The position numbers and the translations under genes were made by a program. From AC-32 sp963788215 (lineage in GTDB: Bacteria; Actinomycetota; Thermoleophilia; Gaiellales; Gaiellaceae), in assembly GCA_963788215.1 (NCBI GenBank), contig CAWBFX010000001.1, forward strand, positions 1-64,000: 64,000 bases of DNA. Direction: 5' to 3'. The notes beneath the pieces were generated by a model, which worked only from the letters and a program-made list of their open reading frames with translations, searched no databases and was not told the DNA's origin. Below, piece by piece: positions 24,525 to 33,447 of this stretch (its first letter is position 1; the number at the start of each line of letters is the position of its first letter).

Positions 24525-25220
24525 ATGCACGGCTCACCTGGGGTAATCCGGGTCACGCTCCTCGTCTGCGCGGGCATCGCCTCGGGCTACCTCTGGCGCG
24601 CCGCCCTGGAGTCGCCGGGCGGCGGGACGCGTGAGGCTGCCGCGCCTCCGCTGCCGCAGCGGCAGCCGGCCACGACGAAGGTTCAACAGACGCAGATTCT
24701 CGTCCCACCGCCCGGCGTGGCGCCGAACGGCGCAGCTGCGCTGCGGGCGGCAGGGGGCGAACAGACGGCAGCCTCCCGGGCACGCCTCGCCTCCACCGTC
24801 ACACGCCGGGGTGGTGGAACCGGTCACGGCTCGGGCCCGCCGCCTCCACCGCCGCCGCCTCCACCGCCCGGACCACCTCCGCCTCCTCCGCCCACGCCTC
24901 CTCCACCGCCCGGGCCACCCCCGCCGGGTCCGCCTCCGCCGCCACCCCCACCTGGGCCGCCTCCGCCGCCTCCACCGGCGCCACCTCCACCTCCACCCCC
25001 GCCGCCACCTGCACCGCCGCCGCCTCCTGCGCCGCCACCTCCTCCGCCTCCGGTGAAACCGGGCAAGGGGAAGGGCGACAAGAACCACACGCACACCGGC
25101 CCTCCCGGCCATGGCCGGGGAGGGGGCTCGGGCCACGATCAGGGTGGGGGCCAGAGCGGCGGCGCCGGCCACGGTCAGGGCGGCGGCCAGGGCGGCTCAG
25201 GCCACGGCAAGAAGAAGTAG
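24525..25220 (+). CDS. membrane-anchored poly-proline protein of unknown function
   Basis: A 231-residue low-complexity protein. Residues about 7-25 form an uncleaved signal or TM segment (VIRVTLLVCAGIASGYLW). A linker of about 75 residues follows, then about 72 residues of nearly pure proline with a few Gly, Ala and Thr, and a Gly/His/Gln-rich tail (GHDQGGGQSGG type repeats) ending KKK. The proline tract would be a stiff polyproline-II rod reaching into the cell wall, and the tail could bind metal or polymer. Translation would need EF-P. No family recognised. The position between the cyclase and murE suggests an envelope role. Confidence 0.65.
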   Translation: MHGSPGVIRVTLLVCAGIASGYLWRAALESPGGGTREAAAPPLPQRQPATTKVQQTQILVPPPGVAPNGAAALRAAGGEQTAASRARLASTVTRRGGGTGHGSGPPPPPPPPPPPGPPPPPPPTPPPPPGPPPPGPPPPPPPPGPPPPPPPAPPPPPPPPPPAPPPPPAPPPPPPPVKPGKGKGDKNHTHTGPPGHGRGGGSGHDQGGGQSGGAGHGQGGGQGGSGHGKKK

Positions 25221-25277
25221 CTGCAAAACGGCCTCTTCCCGCCGTCGGACGCGTCCGGACCCGGCGGGGTCGATTGG

Positions 25278-25283
25278 TAGACT
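25278..25283 (+). promoter_or_regulatory. -10 box TAGACT upstream of murE
   Basis: TAGACT ends 9 nt before the murE ATG. There is no good -35 box and no strong Shine-Dalgarno sequence, so the mur genes may have their own leaderless-type promoter. A partly self-complementary stretch (25239-25267) lies just upstream. Confidence 0.35.
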
Positions 25284-25292
25284 CGCGCGCCG

Positions 25293-26732
25293 ATGGAGCT
25301 AGAGCGCGTCATCGCAGCGCTCGCGCCCGTTGACGTGCTGCGACGCGCGCCAGTCGACATCACTGACCTGGCCTACGACGCGCGCGACGCGGGACCCGGG
25401 TCGCTCTTCTTCTGCGTGCCCGGCAGCCGGGCCGACGGCCACGACTTTGCGCGTGACGCGGTGGCGAACGGCGCCGTCGCACTGGTCGTCGAGCGGCCGC
25501 TCGACCTCGAGGTCCCGCAGCTCGTCGTGCCCAGCGCGCGCCGCGCGATGGCCCCGGCCGCGGGCGAGCTCTACGGCCACCCGAGCCAGGAGCTGGAGAT
25601 CGCCGCGGTGACCGGCACCAACGGCAAGACGACGACGGCGTTCCTGCTCTACTCGATCCTCGCGGCCGCGGGCCGGCGCCCCGGCTTGCTCGGGACGATC
25701 GAGTGCCGCGTCGGCGGCGAGCGGCGGCCCGCGATCCGGACGACGCCGGAGGCGATCGACCTGCAGCGGGCGTTCCGCGAGATGCTCGACGCCGGCGACC
25801 GCAGCTGCGCGCTCGAGGCGACATCGCACGGCTCGGAGCTCGGACGGCTCGACCGCGTGCGCTTCGCCGCGCTCGTCTTCACGAACCTGACGCAGGACCA
25901 CCTCGACTTCCACGGAACCCTCGAACGCTACTTCGATGCCAAGCGCCGGCTTTTCACCGAGACTCGACCGCCTGCTGCCGTGAACGTGGGCGACGAACAT
26001 GGGCGCGAGCTCGCGGAGGAGTTGCGCGGGCAGCAGCCGCTCCTGACGTACGGCTTCGCGGACGACGCCGAGCTGCGGCCGGAAGGGCTGGAGTCCGGCC
26101 CGCGCGGGGCGCGCTTCCGCGCCGGGGGCCTCGAGCTCGAGACCAGGCTCCGCGGCCGCTTCAACGTCGAGAACGTGCTTGGAGCGGTCGCCGCCGCGCG
26201 GCTGCTCGAGGTCCCGGATGAGGCGATTGCCCACGGGGTCAAGGAGCTCCGCGGCGTCCCGGGCCGCTTCGAGGCCGTCGACGAGGGCCAGCCGTTCGCG
26301 GTGCTGGTCGACTACGCGCACACGCCCGACTCGCTCGAGAACGTTCTCCGCACCGCGCGCGAGCTGGCGCAGGGCCGCCTCATCTGCGTCTTCGGCTGCG
26401 GCGGCGACCGCGACCGCGGCAAGCGCCCGCTCATGGGGCGGATCGCCTCGGAGCTGGCGGACGTCGCGATCGTCACCTCCGACAACCCGCGCAGCGAGGA
26501 GCCCGAGGCGATCATCGCCGAGATCGTCGCGGGCGCCGGCGAAGACGTCGAGGTCGAGCCCGACCGCACACGGGCGATCGGCCAGGCGCTCGAGACGGCG
26601 GCCGAAGGCGACGTCGTCGTGATCGCGGGCAAGGGCCACGAGCAAGGTCAGGAGTTCAGCGACCGCAAGATCCCGTTCGACGACCGCGAGGTCGCGCGCG
26701 AGGCCCTGCGGCGGCTGGGAGCGAAGGCGTGA
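25293..26732 (+). CDS. murE: UDP-N-acetylmuramoyl-L-alanyl-D-glutamate-2,6-diaminopimelate ligase
   Basis: A 479-residue Mur ligase adding the third stem-peptide residue. The ATP loop is TGTNGKTTT, the carbamoylated-lysine region is KRRLFTE, and the substrate-selecting motif reads DNPRSEEP. DNPR is the known meso-diaminopimelate signature (lysine enzymes differ here), so the cell wall is predicted to contain meso-DAP. It begins the uninterrupted mur block; its stop overlaps the murF GTG. Confidence 0.96.
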   Translation: MELERVIAALAPVDVLRRAPVDITDLAYDARDAGPGSLFFCVPGSRADGHDFARDAVANGAVALVVERPLDLEVPQLVVPSARRAMAPAAGELYGHPSQELEIAAVTGTNGKTTTAFLLYSILAAAGRRPGLLGTIECRVGGERRPAIRTTPEAIDLQRAFREMLDAGDRSCALEATSHGSELGRLDRVRFAALVFTNLTQDHLDFHGTLERYFDAKRRLFTETRPPAAVNVGDEHGRELAEELRGQQPLLTYGFADDAELRPEGLESGPRGARFRAGGLELETRLRGRFNVENVLGAVAAARLLEVPDEAIAHGVKELRGVPGRFEAVDEGQPFAVLVDYAHTPDSLENVLRTARELAQGRLICVFGCGGDRDRGKRPLMGRIASELADVAIVTSDNPRSEEPEAIIAEIVAGAGEDVEVEPDRTRAIGQALETAAEGDVVVIAGKGHEQGQEFSDRKIPFDDREVAREALRRLGAKA

Positions 26733-27958
26733 TCCCGCTTCGCCTCGACGAGCTGCCGCCGCTCGGCGTGCTCGACGCGCGGGCCGACGAGATCACGGGA
26801 GTCAAGGTCGACTCCAGGAAGATCGAGCCCGGCGACCTGTTCGTCGCCCTGAGCCGGGGCGTCGACTTCCAGGCCGAGGCTTTCGAGCGAGGAGCGGCGG
26901 CGACGCTCGTCCCCGAGCGGCCGTTCGAGGCGATGGCCGCGCTCGGCCGGGCGGTCCGCGAACGGGCGAGCGCCCGCGTCGTCGGCATCACCGGGTCGAC
27001 CGGGAAGACGTCGACCAAGGACATCCTCGCCGCGCTCTGCGCGCCCTCCGCGCGCACCGTCGCGGCCGAGGCCAGCTACAACAACGAGATCGGCGTACCA
27101 CTCACGCTCTGCCGGCTCGAGCCCGACACCGAGGTCTGCATCCTCGAGCTGGCCATGCGCGGGTTCGGACAGATCGCGGAGCTCTGTGAGATCGCGCGGC
27201 CGGAGATCGGGGTGATCACGAACGTCGGCCCGGCGCACCTCGAGCTCGTCGGCTCGCTCGAGGGAGTGGTCAGGGCGAAGGGCGAGCTGGTCGCCGCCCT
27301 GCCTCCCGGCGGCACCGCGATCCTGCCGGAAGACTTTCCCGTCGAGCGCGACGACATCGACGTCGTTCGTCTGCACGAGCCCGAGGCGGCGCGGGACGAC
27401 GGCCGCACGATCGTCGGCGGAGTCAGCTTCAACTTCACGGCGCGGCACCAGGCGGCCAACGCGGCCGCTGCGCTCGCGGCGCTCGACTCCTTGGGTTTGC
27501 CGCGGCCCGAGCGCGTGGACGTCGACCTCTCACGCTGGCGCGGCGAGGAGTCGCCGCTTCCCGGCGGCGGCCTCCTGATCAACGACGCCTACAACGCGAA
27601 CCCCGTCTCGATGCGCGCGGCGCTCGCGTACCTCGTCGAGCGCGCCGGCCCGCGGCGGCGCGTCGCGATCCTCGGCGAGATGGCCGAGCTCGGGCCGGGA
27701 GCGCCGGCCTTCCACCGCGAGATCGGCGCGGAGGCTGCGCACGACGGCGTCCAGGCGCTGGTCGCCGTCGGCGAGCTCGCCCGCGAATACGTCGAAGGCG
27801 CCGCGGGGGTGCCGGTCACGCGCTGGTACCCGGACGCTACGGCGGCGGCCGCAGGCGTGGACGAGGTGGTCGAGCCCGGCGATTGCGTCCTCGTCAAGGC
27901 GTCGCGCGCCCTCGGGCTCGAGGTCGTCGCAGAGGCGCTGGCGGCGGTGCGCGCGTGA
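26729..27958 (+). CDS. murF: UDP-N-acetylmuramoyl-tripeptide-D-alanyl-D-alanine ligase
   Basis: A 409-residue ligase adding D-Ala-D-Ala to UDP-MurNAc-tripeptide, the last cytoplasmic step. Motifs are ITGSTGKTSTKDI (ATP loop), ASYNNEIGVPLTL, ELAMRGFGQIAEL and NDAYNANPVSM. The GTG start overlaps the murE stop, and its TGA overlaps the mraY GTG, indicating tight translational coupling. Confidence 0.96.
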   Translation: MIPLRLDELPPLGVLDARADEITGVKVDSRKIEPGDLFVALSRGVDFQAEAFERGAAATLVPERPFEAMAALGRAVRERASARVVGITGSTGKTSTKDILAALCAPSARTVAAEASYNNEIGVPLTLCRLEPDTEVCILELAMRGFGQIAELCEIARPEIGVITNVGPAHLELVGSLEGVVRAKGELVAALPPGGTAILPEDFPVERDDIDVVRLHEPEAARDDGRTIVGGVSFNFTARHQAANAAAALAALDSLGLPRPERVDVDLSRWRGEESPLPGGGLLINDAYNANPVSMRAALAYLVERAGPRRRVAILGEMAELGPGAPAFHREIGAEAAHDGVQALVAVGELAREYVEGAAGVPVTRWYPDATAAAAGVDEVVEPGDCVLVKASRALGLEVVAEALAAVRA

Positions 27959-28962
27959 TCCGCGTCCTGATCGCGGGAGTGATCGCGCTCGTGCTCTCGA
28001 CGCTGCTCGGCCCGCGCTTCATCGCGTTCCTGCGGCGGAACGAGTTCGGCCAGCAGATCCGCGAGGAGGGCCCCGAGCGGCATGTCGTCAAACAGGGGAC
28101 GCCAACCCTGGGCGGCCTTCTCATCCTGATGGCGGGCAGCCTCGGGTTCCTCGCGGCGAGCAAGTACACGGTTCCCGCCCTGAGCGTGTTCTTCGTGACG
28201 CTCGCCTGCGGTGCGATCGGGTTCCTCGACGACTACATCAAGCTCACGCACAAGCGCTCCCTCGGGCTGAACGGCCGCTGGAAGCTCCTGCTCCTCGGCG
28301 CGATAACGGTCGGCGTCGGGATAGCCGCGCAGCACCAGAACCTCCCGACGGAGGTCTACATCCCGGGGATCGGCGCCCTCCAGCTCGGGTACGCGTGGTA
28401 CGGGCTGCTCTTCCTCGTGATCGCGGGGGCAGCGAACGGCGTCAACCTGACCGATGGGGTGGACGGGCTCGCAGCGGGAACCGTGATCATCGCGCTGTTC
28501 ACGTTCGCGGCGATGAACGTGATCGCCTGGATCCGCTCGGGGCCGCCAGGGCACCGATTCGACACGAAGCTCGACCTCGGGATCATCGCGGCTGCACTGA
28601 TCGGCGGGCTCATCGGCTTCCTCTGGTACAACGCGTGGCCCGCCGAGCTGTTCATGGGCGACACCGGCTCGATGGCGCTCGGTGGAGCGCTGGCGGCCTT
28701 CGCGATCTTCACGCAGACGATCTTCCTGCTGCTCCTGATCGGCGGAATCTTCGCGGTCGCGGCCATCTCGGTGATCATCCAGGTGTTCTCGTTCAAGTAC
28801 TTAGGCGGGCGGCGGCCGTTCCTGATGACCCCGATTCAGCACCACTTCGAGCTGAAGGCCTGGTCCGAGACGAAGATCATGGTGCGCTTCTGGATCGTGA
28901 CCGGAGTCCTGTGCTCGATCGGATTCGCCTTGTACTACCGCTACTTCACCGGTTTCCGCTGA
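27955..28962 (+). CDS. mraY: phospho-N-acetylmuramoyl-pentapeptide-transferase
   Basis: A 335-residue integral membrane enzyme with ten predicted TM helices. It transfers phospho-MurNAc-pentapeptide to undecaprenyl phosphate, making lipid I. Conserved blocks are KQGTPTLGG, the catalytic GFLDDYIKL, NLTDGVDGLA and FMGDTGSMALGG. The C-terminal PIQHHFELKAWSE is the usual HHxE region. GTG start overlapping murF. Confidence 0.96.
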   Translation: MIRVLIAGVIALVLSTLLGPRFIAFLRRNEFGQQIREEGPERHVVKQGTPTLGGLLILMAGSLGFLAASKYTVPALSVFFVTLACGAIGFLDDYIKLTHKRSLGLNGRWKLLLLGAITVGVGIAAQHQNLPTEVYIPGIGALQLGYAWYGLLFLVIAGAANGVNLTDGVDGLAAGTVIIALFTFAAMNVIAWIRSGPPGHRFDTKLDLGIIAAALIGGLIGFLWYNAWPAELFMGDTGSMALGGALAAFAIFTQTIFLLLLIGGIFAVAAISVIIQVFSFKYLGGRRPFLMTPIQHHFELKAWSETKIMVRFWIVTGVLCSIGFALYYRYFTGFR

Positions 28963-28979
28963 GCGAGCTGCCGCAGCGG

Positions 28980-30116
28980 GTGCTCGTGCTCGGGCTCGCC
29001 CGCTCGGGGAAGGCGGCGGCCGCGGCACTTGCTAGGCGCGGGGTGGACGTGATTGCGGCCGATCGGGAGCTCGGCAACGACGCGGACCTCGCCCTGCTCG
29101 AGGGGGCCGATCTGCTGGTGAAGAGCCCGGGCGTTCCGCGCGAGGCGCCGCTCGTGGCCGAGGCCGAGCGTCGCGGCGTCGAGATCTGGAGCGAGGTCGA
29201 GCTCGGCTACCGGCTGCTCCGCCCGCGGCTGATCGGCGTGACGGGCACGAACGGCAAGACGACGACCTGCGAGCTGCTGGGCGCGATGCTGCAGGTCCCC
29301 GTCGCGGGCAACGTCGGTCGCGCGCTGACCGACCTCGACGGCGAGATCGAGCGCGGCGAGCTCGTGGTCTGCGAGCTATCGAGCTTCCAGCTCGAGGACG
29401 TCCACGAGCTCGCCTGCGAGATCGCGGTGCTGCTCAACCTCGAGCCCGACCACCTCGACCGGCACGGATCGTTCGAGGCCTACCGCGCGGCGAAGCTGCG
29501 GATCTTCGAGCGGGCGGAGACGAAGATCGTCCCGAAAGGCCTCGGCCTCGACGGGATCGAGTTCTCGGCAGGCGACCCGCTCCCGGCAGAGCCGCTCATC
29601 CGCGGCGCGCACAACCACGAGAACGCGGCCGCGGCGACGGCCGCAGCACGGGCGGCCGGCGCCTCCGAAGAGCAGATCGCCGAAGCGCTCCGCACCTTCC
29701 CGGGTGTGCCTCACCGCCTCGAGCTCGTCCGCGAGCTGAACGGCGTCAGCTACGTGAACGACTCGAAGGCGACGAATGTCGCCGCCGCGCTTCGCGCTCT
29801 CGCCGCGTACGAGGACGAGCCGGTGCATCTGATCCTCGGCGGCTACCGCAAGGGCGAGGACTTCGCGCCACTTGCGGCCGCGCTGGGACCGAACGTCAAG
29901 AGCGTCCACCTGATCGGGGAGACGGCGGGCGAGCTCGCGGGGCTCATGCCGGGCGCCGAGCGAGACGGCGATCTCGAGAGCGCGCTCGCGGCGATCGACC
30001 CCGAGCCCGGCGACGTCGTGCTGCTGAGCCCGGCGTGCGCGAGCTACGACCAGTTCCGCGACTTCGAAGAGCGCGGCGAGGAGTTCAGGAGGCTGGTGCA
30101 GAACCTGTCCGCGTGA
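28980..30116 (+). CDS. murD: UDP-N-acetylmuramoyl-L-alanine-D-glutamate ligase
   Basis: A 378-residue ligase adding D-Glu to UDP-MurNAc-L-Ala. Motifs are VLGLARSGKAAA at the N-terminus, the ATP loop VTGTNGKTTT, ELSSFQLED, NLEPDHLDRHG and YVNDSKATN. I chose GTG 28980 because it gives the short N-terminus usual for MurD. GTG 28986 is an alternative, and no ATG is available. The frame is open far upstream only because it runs through mraY. It lies 17 bp after mraY and overlaps the ftsW GTG. Confidence 0.93.
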   Translation: MLVLGLARSGKAAAAALARRGVDVIAADRELGNDADLALLEGADLLVKSPGVPREAPLVAEAERRGVEIWSEVELGYRLLRPRLIGVTGTNGKTTTCELLGAMLQVPVAGNVGRALTDLDGEIERGELVVCELSSFQLEDVHELACEIAVLLNLEPDHLDRHGSFEAYRAAKLRIFERAETKIVPKGLGLDGIEFSAGDPLPAEPLIRGAHNHENAAAATAAARAAGASEEQIAEALRTFPGVPHRLELVRELNGVSYVNDSKATNVAAALRALAAYEDEPVHLILGGYRKGEDFAPLAAALGPNVKSVHLIGETAGELAGLMPGAERDGDLESALAAIDPEPGDVVLLSPACASYDQFRDFEERGEEFRRLVQNLSA

Positions 30117-31342
30117 GCGGACAATTCGAGGCCAGGGTTCTCACGCTGGTCACGCTGGCGCTGGTCGCGTTCGGCCTGGTCATGGTCTACAGCGCGACGT
30201 CGGCCTCGGCCGCGCTCGCGAACGGCGACCCCGCGTACTACCTCAAGCGCCAGGCGATCTACGCGCTACTCGGCCTCGTCCTGATGGTGGGGGTCTCGCG
30301 GCTGGACTACCGCGTCCTGCGCCGCCTCGCGCCCCCTCTCGTCGTCACGAGCTTCGTCCTCCTGCTCGCCGTGCTCGTGCTCGGCCAGGCGGTGAACGGT
30401 GCCCGCCGGTGGCTGACCTTCGGCCCGATCGTCTTCCAGCCGTCGGAACTCGCGAAGCTCGCGCTCGCGGTCTGGGCCGCGTCGTACCTGACGAGACGGC
30501 GGCCGCCCCTGAGCCTGCGTGAGCTCTGGAAGCCGATCGGAATGCTCTCCACGGTCTTCTGCGTGCTCGTCCTCGCCGAGCCGGACCTCGGGACGGCGAT
30601 CACGATCATGCTGATGCTCGGGGGGATGCTCCTGGTCGCGGGCACGCCGCCGCGGACGCTCGGCGCCGGCCTCGGCATCGCCGGGTTCGTGAGCCTCCTC
30701 GCCGTCTGGTTCGAGCCGTACCGCCGCGCACGCCTGTTCAGCTTCGTCAACCCGTGGCATGACGCGCAGGGAGCCGGCTACCAGACGGTGCAGGCGATCA
30801 TCGGGATGGGCTCGGGCGGGATCTTCGGGCGCGGGCTCGGTCAGAGCATCGAGAAGGCGAACTTCCTGCCCGAGGCGCACACGGACATGATCTTCGCGAT
30901 CATCGGCGAGGAGCTCGGGCTCGTCGGCGCGACCGCCGTGATCGGGGCCTACGCGGTCTTCGCGTACTTCGGTCTCCGGATCGCGCTCCGCTGCAAGGAC
31001 CCGTTCGGGAAGCGGCTCGCGGCGGGCCTGACCGTAATCGTCTGCGGCCAGGCGGCGATCAACCTCGCCGCCGTGATGGGACTTGCGCCGCTGACCGGAA
31101 TCCCGCTGCCGTTCGTCTCTTACGGCGGCTCGAGCCTCGTCGTCGCGCTCGTCTCGGTCGGCATCCTCCTTAACATCGCGGGCGATGCCGGAGCACGAAG
31201 CGCCAGCGTGCCTGATCGCAGCCGGGGGGACGGCCGGCCACGTGCTGCCCGCGCTCGCGGTGGCGGACGCGCTGCGCGCACGGGGAGCGCAGGTGACGTT
31301 CGCCGGGTCGCCGGATCGCGCCGAGGCGCGACTCGTTCCTGA
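30113..31342 (+). CDS. ftsW: lipid II-polymerising glycosyltransferase FtsW (SEDS)
   Basis: A 409-residue SEDS protein with ten TM helices that polymerises lipid II at the septum with FtsI. Conserved parts are MVYSATS, GARRWLTFGPIVFQPSELAKL, EPDLGTA, NFLPEAHTDMIFAIIGEELG and PFVSYGGSSLV. The normal protein would end soon after VGILLNIA, but the frame runs on for about 52 more residues of Arg/Gly-rich sequence that is just murG read in another frame. The resulting overlap with murG is 158 bp. A one-base shift near 31175-31185 would end the protein after about 10 further residues, so an indel is possible. GTG start overlapping murD. Confidence 0.92.
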   Translation: MSGQFEARVLTLVTLALVAFGLVMVYSATSASAALANGDPAYYLKRQAIYALLGLVLMVGVSRLDYRVLRRLAPPLVVTSFVLLLAVLVLGQAVNGARRWLTFGPIVFQPSELAKLALAVWAASYLTRRRPPLSLRELWKPIGMLSTVFCVLVLAEPDLGTAITIMLMLGGMLLVAGTPPRTLGAGLGIAGFVSLLAVWFEPYRRARLFSFVNPWHDAQGAGYQTVQAIIGMGSGGIFGRGLGQSIEKANFLPEAHTDMIFAIIGEELGLVGATAVIGAYAVFAYFGLRIALRCKDPFGKRLAAGLTVIVCGQAAINLAAVMGLAPLTGIPLPFVSYGGSSLVVALVSVGILLNIAGDAGARSASVPDRSRGDGRPRAARARGGGRAARTGSAGDVRRVAGSRRGATRS

Positions 31343-32255
31343 CGCGGGCTACGAGCTCGACACCTTTCGCGCCAGCGGCCTCCCCCGCAGGCCCGGCTTC
31401 GCCCAGGTGCGCGCGGTCCTGCGGGACCTCGCGGCGCCCGCCGCTTGCGACCGGATCCTCAAGCGGCGCAAGCCCGACGTCGTTCTCGGCGCGGGGAGCT
31501 ACGTGGCCGGACCGATGGTGGTCGCGGCCGCCCGTCGCAGAATCCCGGTGGCCGTGACGGAGGCCGACGCGCACCTCGGCCTCGCGAACCGGCTGGCCGC
31601 GCCGTTCGCGAAGCGGGTCTTCCTCTCGTTTCCGATCGAGGGCCGCGAGCCCCCGAAGTACGAGGTCGTGGGCCGGCCGCTGCCTGAGAACGCCACGCCG
31701 CTGCCGCGCGCCGAGGCACGGGCCAAGCTCGGTCTGCCGGCCGAAGGTCCGGTGCTGCTCGTAGCCGGCGCCCGGGCCGGTGCGCGCGCCCTGAACGAGT
31801 TCGCGGTCGAGACCTTCGGCGCGTCCGGCCCGGCCGTGCTCCATCTGAGCGGCGAGCGCGACTTCGAGAAGCTCCGCCCGCGCGTGAGCCGCCCGGACTA
31901 CGTCTTGCTCCCGGTCCTCGACGGGCTCGGCGCGGCGTACGGCGCGGCCGATCTCGCGCTGATGCGGAGCGGCTCGACGGTCTGGGAGCTGGCCGCCGCC
32001 GGCCTACCCGCGATCCTCGTCCCCTACCCGTTCGCGACCGGTGACCACCAGACCAAGAACGCGCGCTACTTCCAGGCCGCGGGCGGAGCGATCCTCGTCC
32101 CCGAGACCGAGCTGGGCCGCGTGCCCGACCTCGTGCGCTCGCTGCTCGGCGACCCGGGCCGGCTCGAGGAGATGAGCGCTGCCATGCGGCAGGTCGCGCG
32201 GCCAGATGCGGCAGACAGGATCGCGGAGGAGCTGATCGGCCTTGCTCGAGGGTAG
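31185..32255 (+). CDS. murG: UDP-GlcNAc:lipid I N-acetylglucosaminyltransferase
   Basis: A 356-residue GT-B enzyme that makes lipid II at the inner membrane face. The N-terminal AAGGTAGHVLPALAVADAL (G loop 1) confirms the start at ATG 31185 even though it lies deep inside the ftsW frame. The second G loop reads VAGARAGARALN instead of the usual GGSxGA, and the acceptor region reads TEADAHLGLANRL instead of the usual HEQN type; the nucleotide-sugar region ATGDHQTKNARYF is near standard. The divergence is moderate and the synteny is strong. Confidence 0.93.
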   Translation: MPEHEAPACLIAAGGTAGHVLPALAVADALRARGAQVTFAGSPDRAEARLVPDAGYELDTFRASGLPRRPGFAQVRAVLRDLAAPAACDRILKRRKPDVVLGAGSYVAGPMVVAAARRRIPVAVTEADAHLGLANRLAAPFAKRVFLSFPIEGREPPKYEVVGRPLPENATPLPRAEARAKLGLPAEGPVLLVAGARAGARALNEFAVETFGASGPAVLHLSGERDFEKLRPRVSRPDYVLLPVLDGLGAAYGAADLALMRSGSTVWELAAAGLPAILVPYPFATGDHQTKNARYFQAAGGAILVPETELGRVPDLVRSLLGDPGRLEEMSAAMRQVARPDAADRIAEELIGLARG

Positions 32256-33447
32256 GCGCCTCTGGTTCGTCGGGATCGGCGGGGCGGGCATGAGCGCGCT
32301 CGCCCTCGTCGCGCGCGAGTGGGGCGCAGAGGTCGGCGGCTCGGACCGCGCGCGCTCGTCGTACGTCGAGCGGCTCGAGGCCGCGGGGATCCCGGTCGCG
32401 ATCGGGCACGACGCGGCGAACGTGCCCGACGGCGCGGAGGTGATCGTCTCGAGCGCGATCGCGCCGGACAACCCGGAGGTCGCCGGTCGTGAGGTCCGGA
32501 AGCGCGGCGGGCTCCTGGCCGAGCTGGTCGACCTCCGGCCCTCGATCGTCGTCGCGGGCGCGCACGGCAAGACGACGACCGCGGCGATGATCGCCTTCTG
32601 CCTCGACCGGCTCGGGCTCGACCCGGCCTTCCTGATCGGCGGCGAGGTGCCTCAGCTCGACGGGAACGCGCGCGCGGGGGACGGCTGGCTCGTGGCCGAG
32701 GGCGACGAGTCCGACCGCTCGCTGGAGCTGTTGCACCCGCGCATCGCGGCGGTCACCAACGTCGAGCTCGACCACCATGCGACCTTCGCCTCCGAGGACG
32801 AGCTGCGAGGGCTCTTCGAGCGCTGGCTGGCCGGCGTGCCGGCGGTCGTGCGCGGCGAGGAGCTGGAGCCGGCCGGGCTCGAGCTCGCGGTGCCGGGAGA
32901 GCACAACCGGCGGAACGCGGCGGTTGCCCTCGCGGCGCTCGAGCTGGCGGGCGTGGAGCGCGCCGACGCCGAGCGCGTGCTGCCGGAGTTCAGCGGCGTC
33001 GGCCGAAGGTTCGAGCTGCGCGGCGAGGCCGGCGGCGTGTCCGTCTACGACGACTACGGCCATAACCCCACGAAGGTCGCGGCGGCGCTCCGGGCCGCCC
33101 GCGCCGTGGCGAACGGAGGCCGGGTACTCGTCCTCTTCCAGCCGCACCTCTACTCCCGCACGCGCCACTCGGCGCCCGAGCTCGCCGCCGCGCTCGCGAC
33201 GGCCGACGCAGTCGCAGTGACCGACGTCTACGCGGCCCGCGAAGAGCCGCAGCCGGGTGTCGACGGCAAGCTCGTCGTCGACGCGCTCGCGACGCGGCGT
33301 CCCGGGATGACGGTGGCGTGGACGCCGGGTGTGGAGGACGGGGCGCGTTTTCTCTCGCGGCGCGCTCGCCCGGGCGACCTCGTCCTGATCGTCGGCGCCG
33401 GCGATGTCGACCGGGCGGGGCCGCTGATCCTGGAGGCACTGGCGTGA
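32242..33447 (+). CDS. murC: UDP-N-acetylmuramate-L-alanine ligase
   Basis: A 401-residue ligase, the first amino-acid addition to UDP-MurNAc. Motifs are FVGIGGAGMSALA, the ATP loop AGAHGKTTT, EGDESDRS, NVELDHH and DDYGHNPTKVAAAL. It is shorter than E. coli MurC (491). The TTG start at 32242 overlaps the end of murG by 14 bp and gives the expected N-terminus; no ATG is available. Its stop overlaps the murB GTG. Confidence 0.94.
   Translation: MLEGRRLWFVGIGGAGMSALALVAREWGAEVGGSDRARSSYVERLEAAGIPVAIGHDAANVPDGAEVIVSSAIAPDNPEVAGREVRKRGGLLAELVDLRPSIVVAGAHGKTTTAAMIAFCLDRLGLDPAFLIGGEVPQLDGNARAGDGWLVAEGDESDRSLELLHPRIAAVTNVELDHHATFASEDELRGLFERWLAGVPAVVRGEELEPAGLELAVPGEHNRRNAAVALAALELAGVERADAERVLPEFSGVGRRFELRGEAGGVSVYDDYGHNPTKVAAALRAARAVANGGRVLVLFQPHLYSRTRHSAPELAAALATADAVAVTDVYAAREEPQPGVDGKLVVDALATRRPGMTVAWTPGVEDGARFLSRRARPGDLVLIVGAGDVDRAGPLILEALA

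Noticed and set aside
24837..25050. Simple-sequence repeat array without coding role
   Set aside because: The CCG/CCT-rich tract keeps one frame that encodes proline throughout and sits inside a complete ORF with signal segment and stop.
25239..25267. Intrinsic terminator between the Pro-rich gene and murE
   Set aside because: The stretch can fold, but the arms are imperfect and no T tract follows; kept only as a note under the murE promoter.
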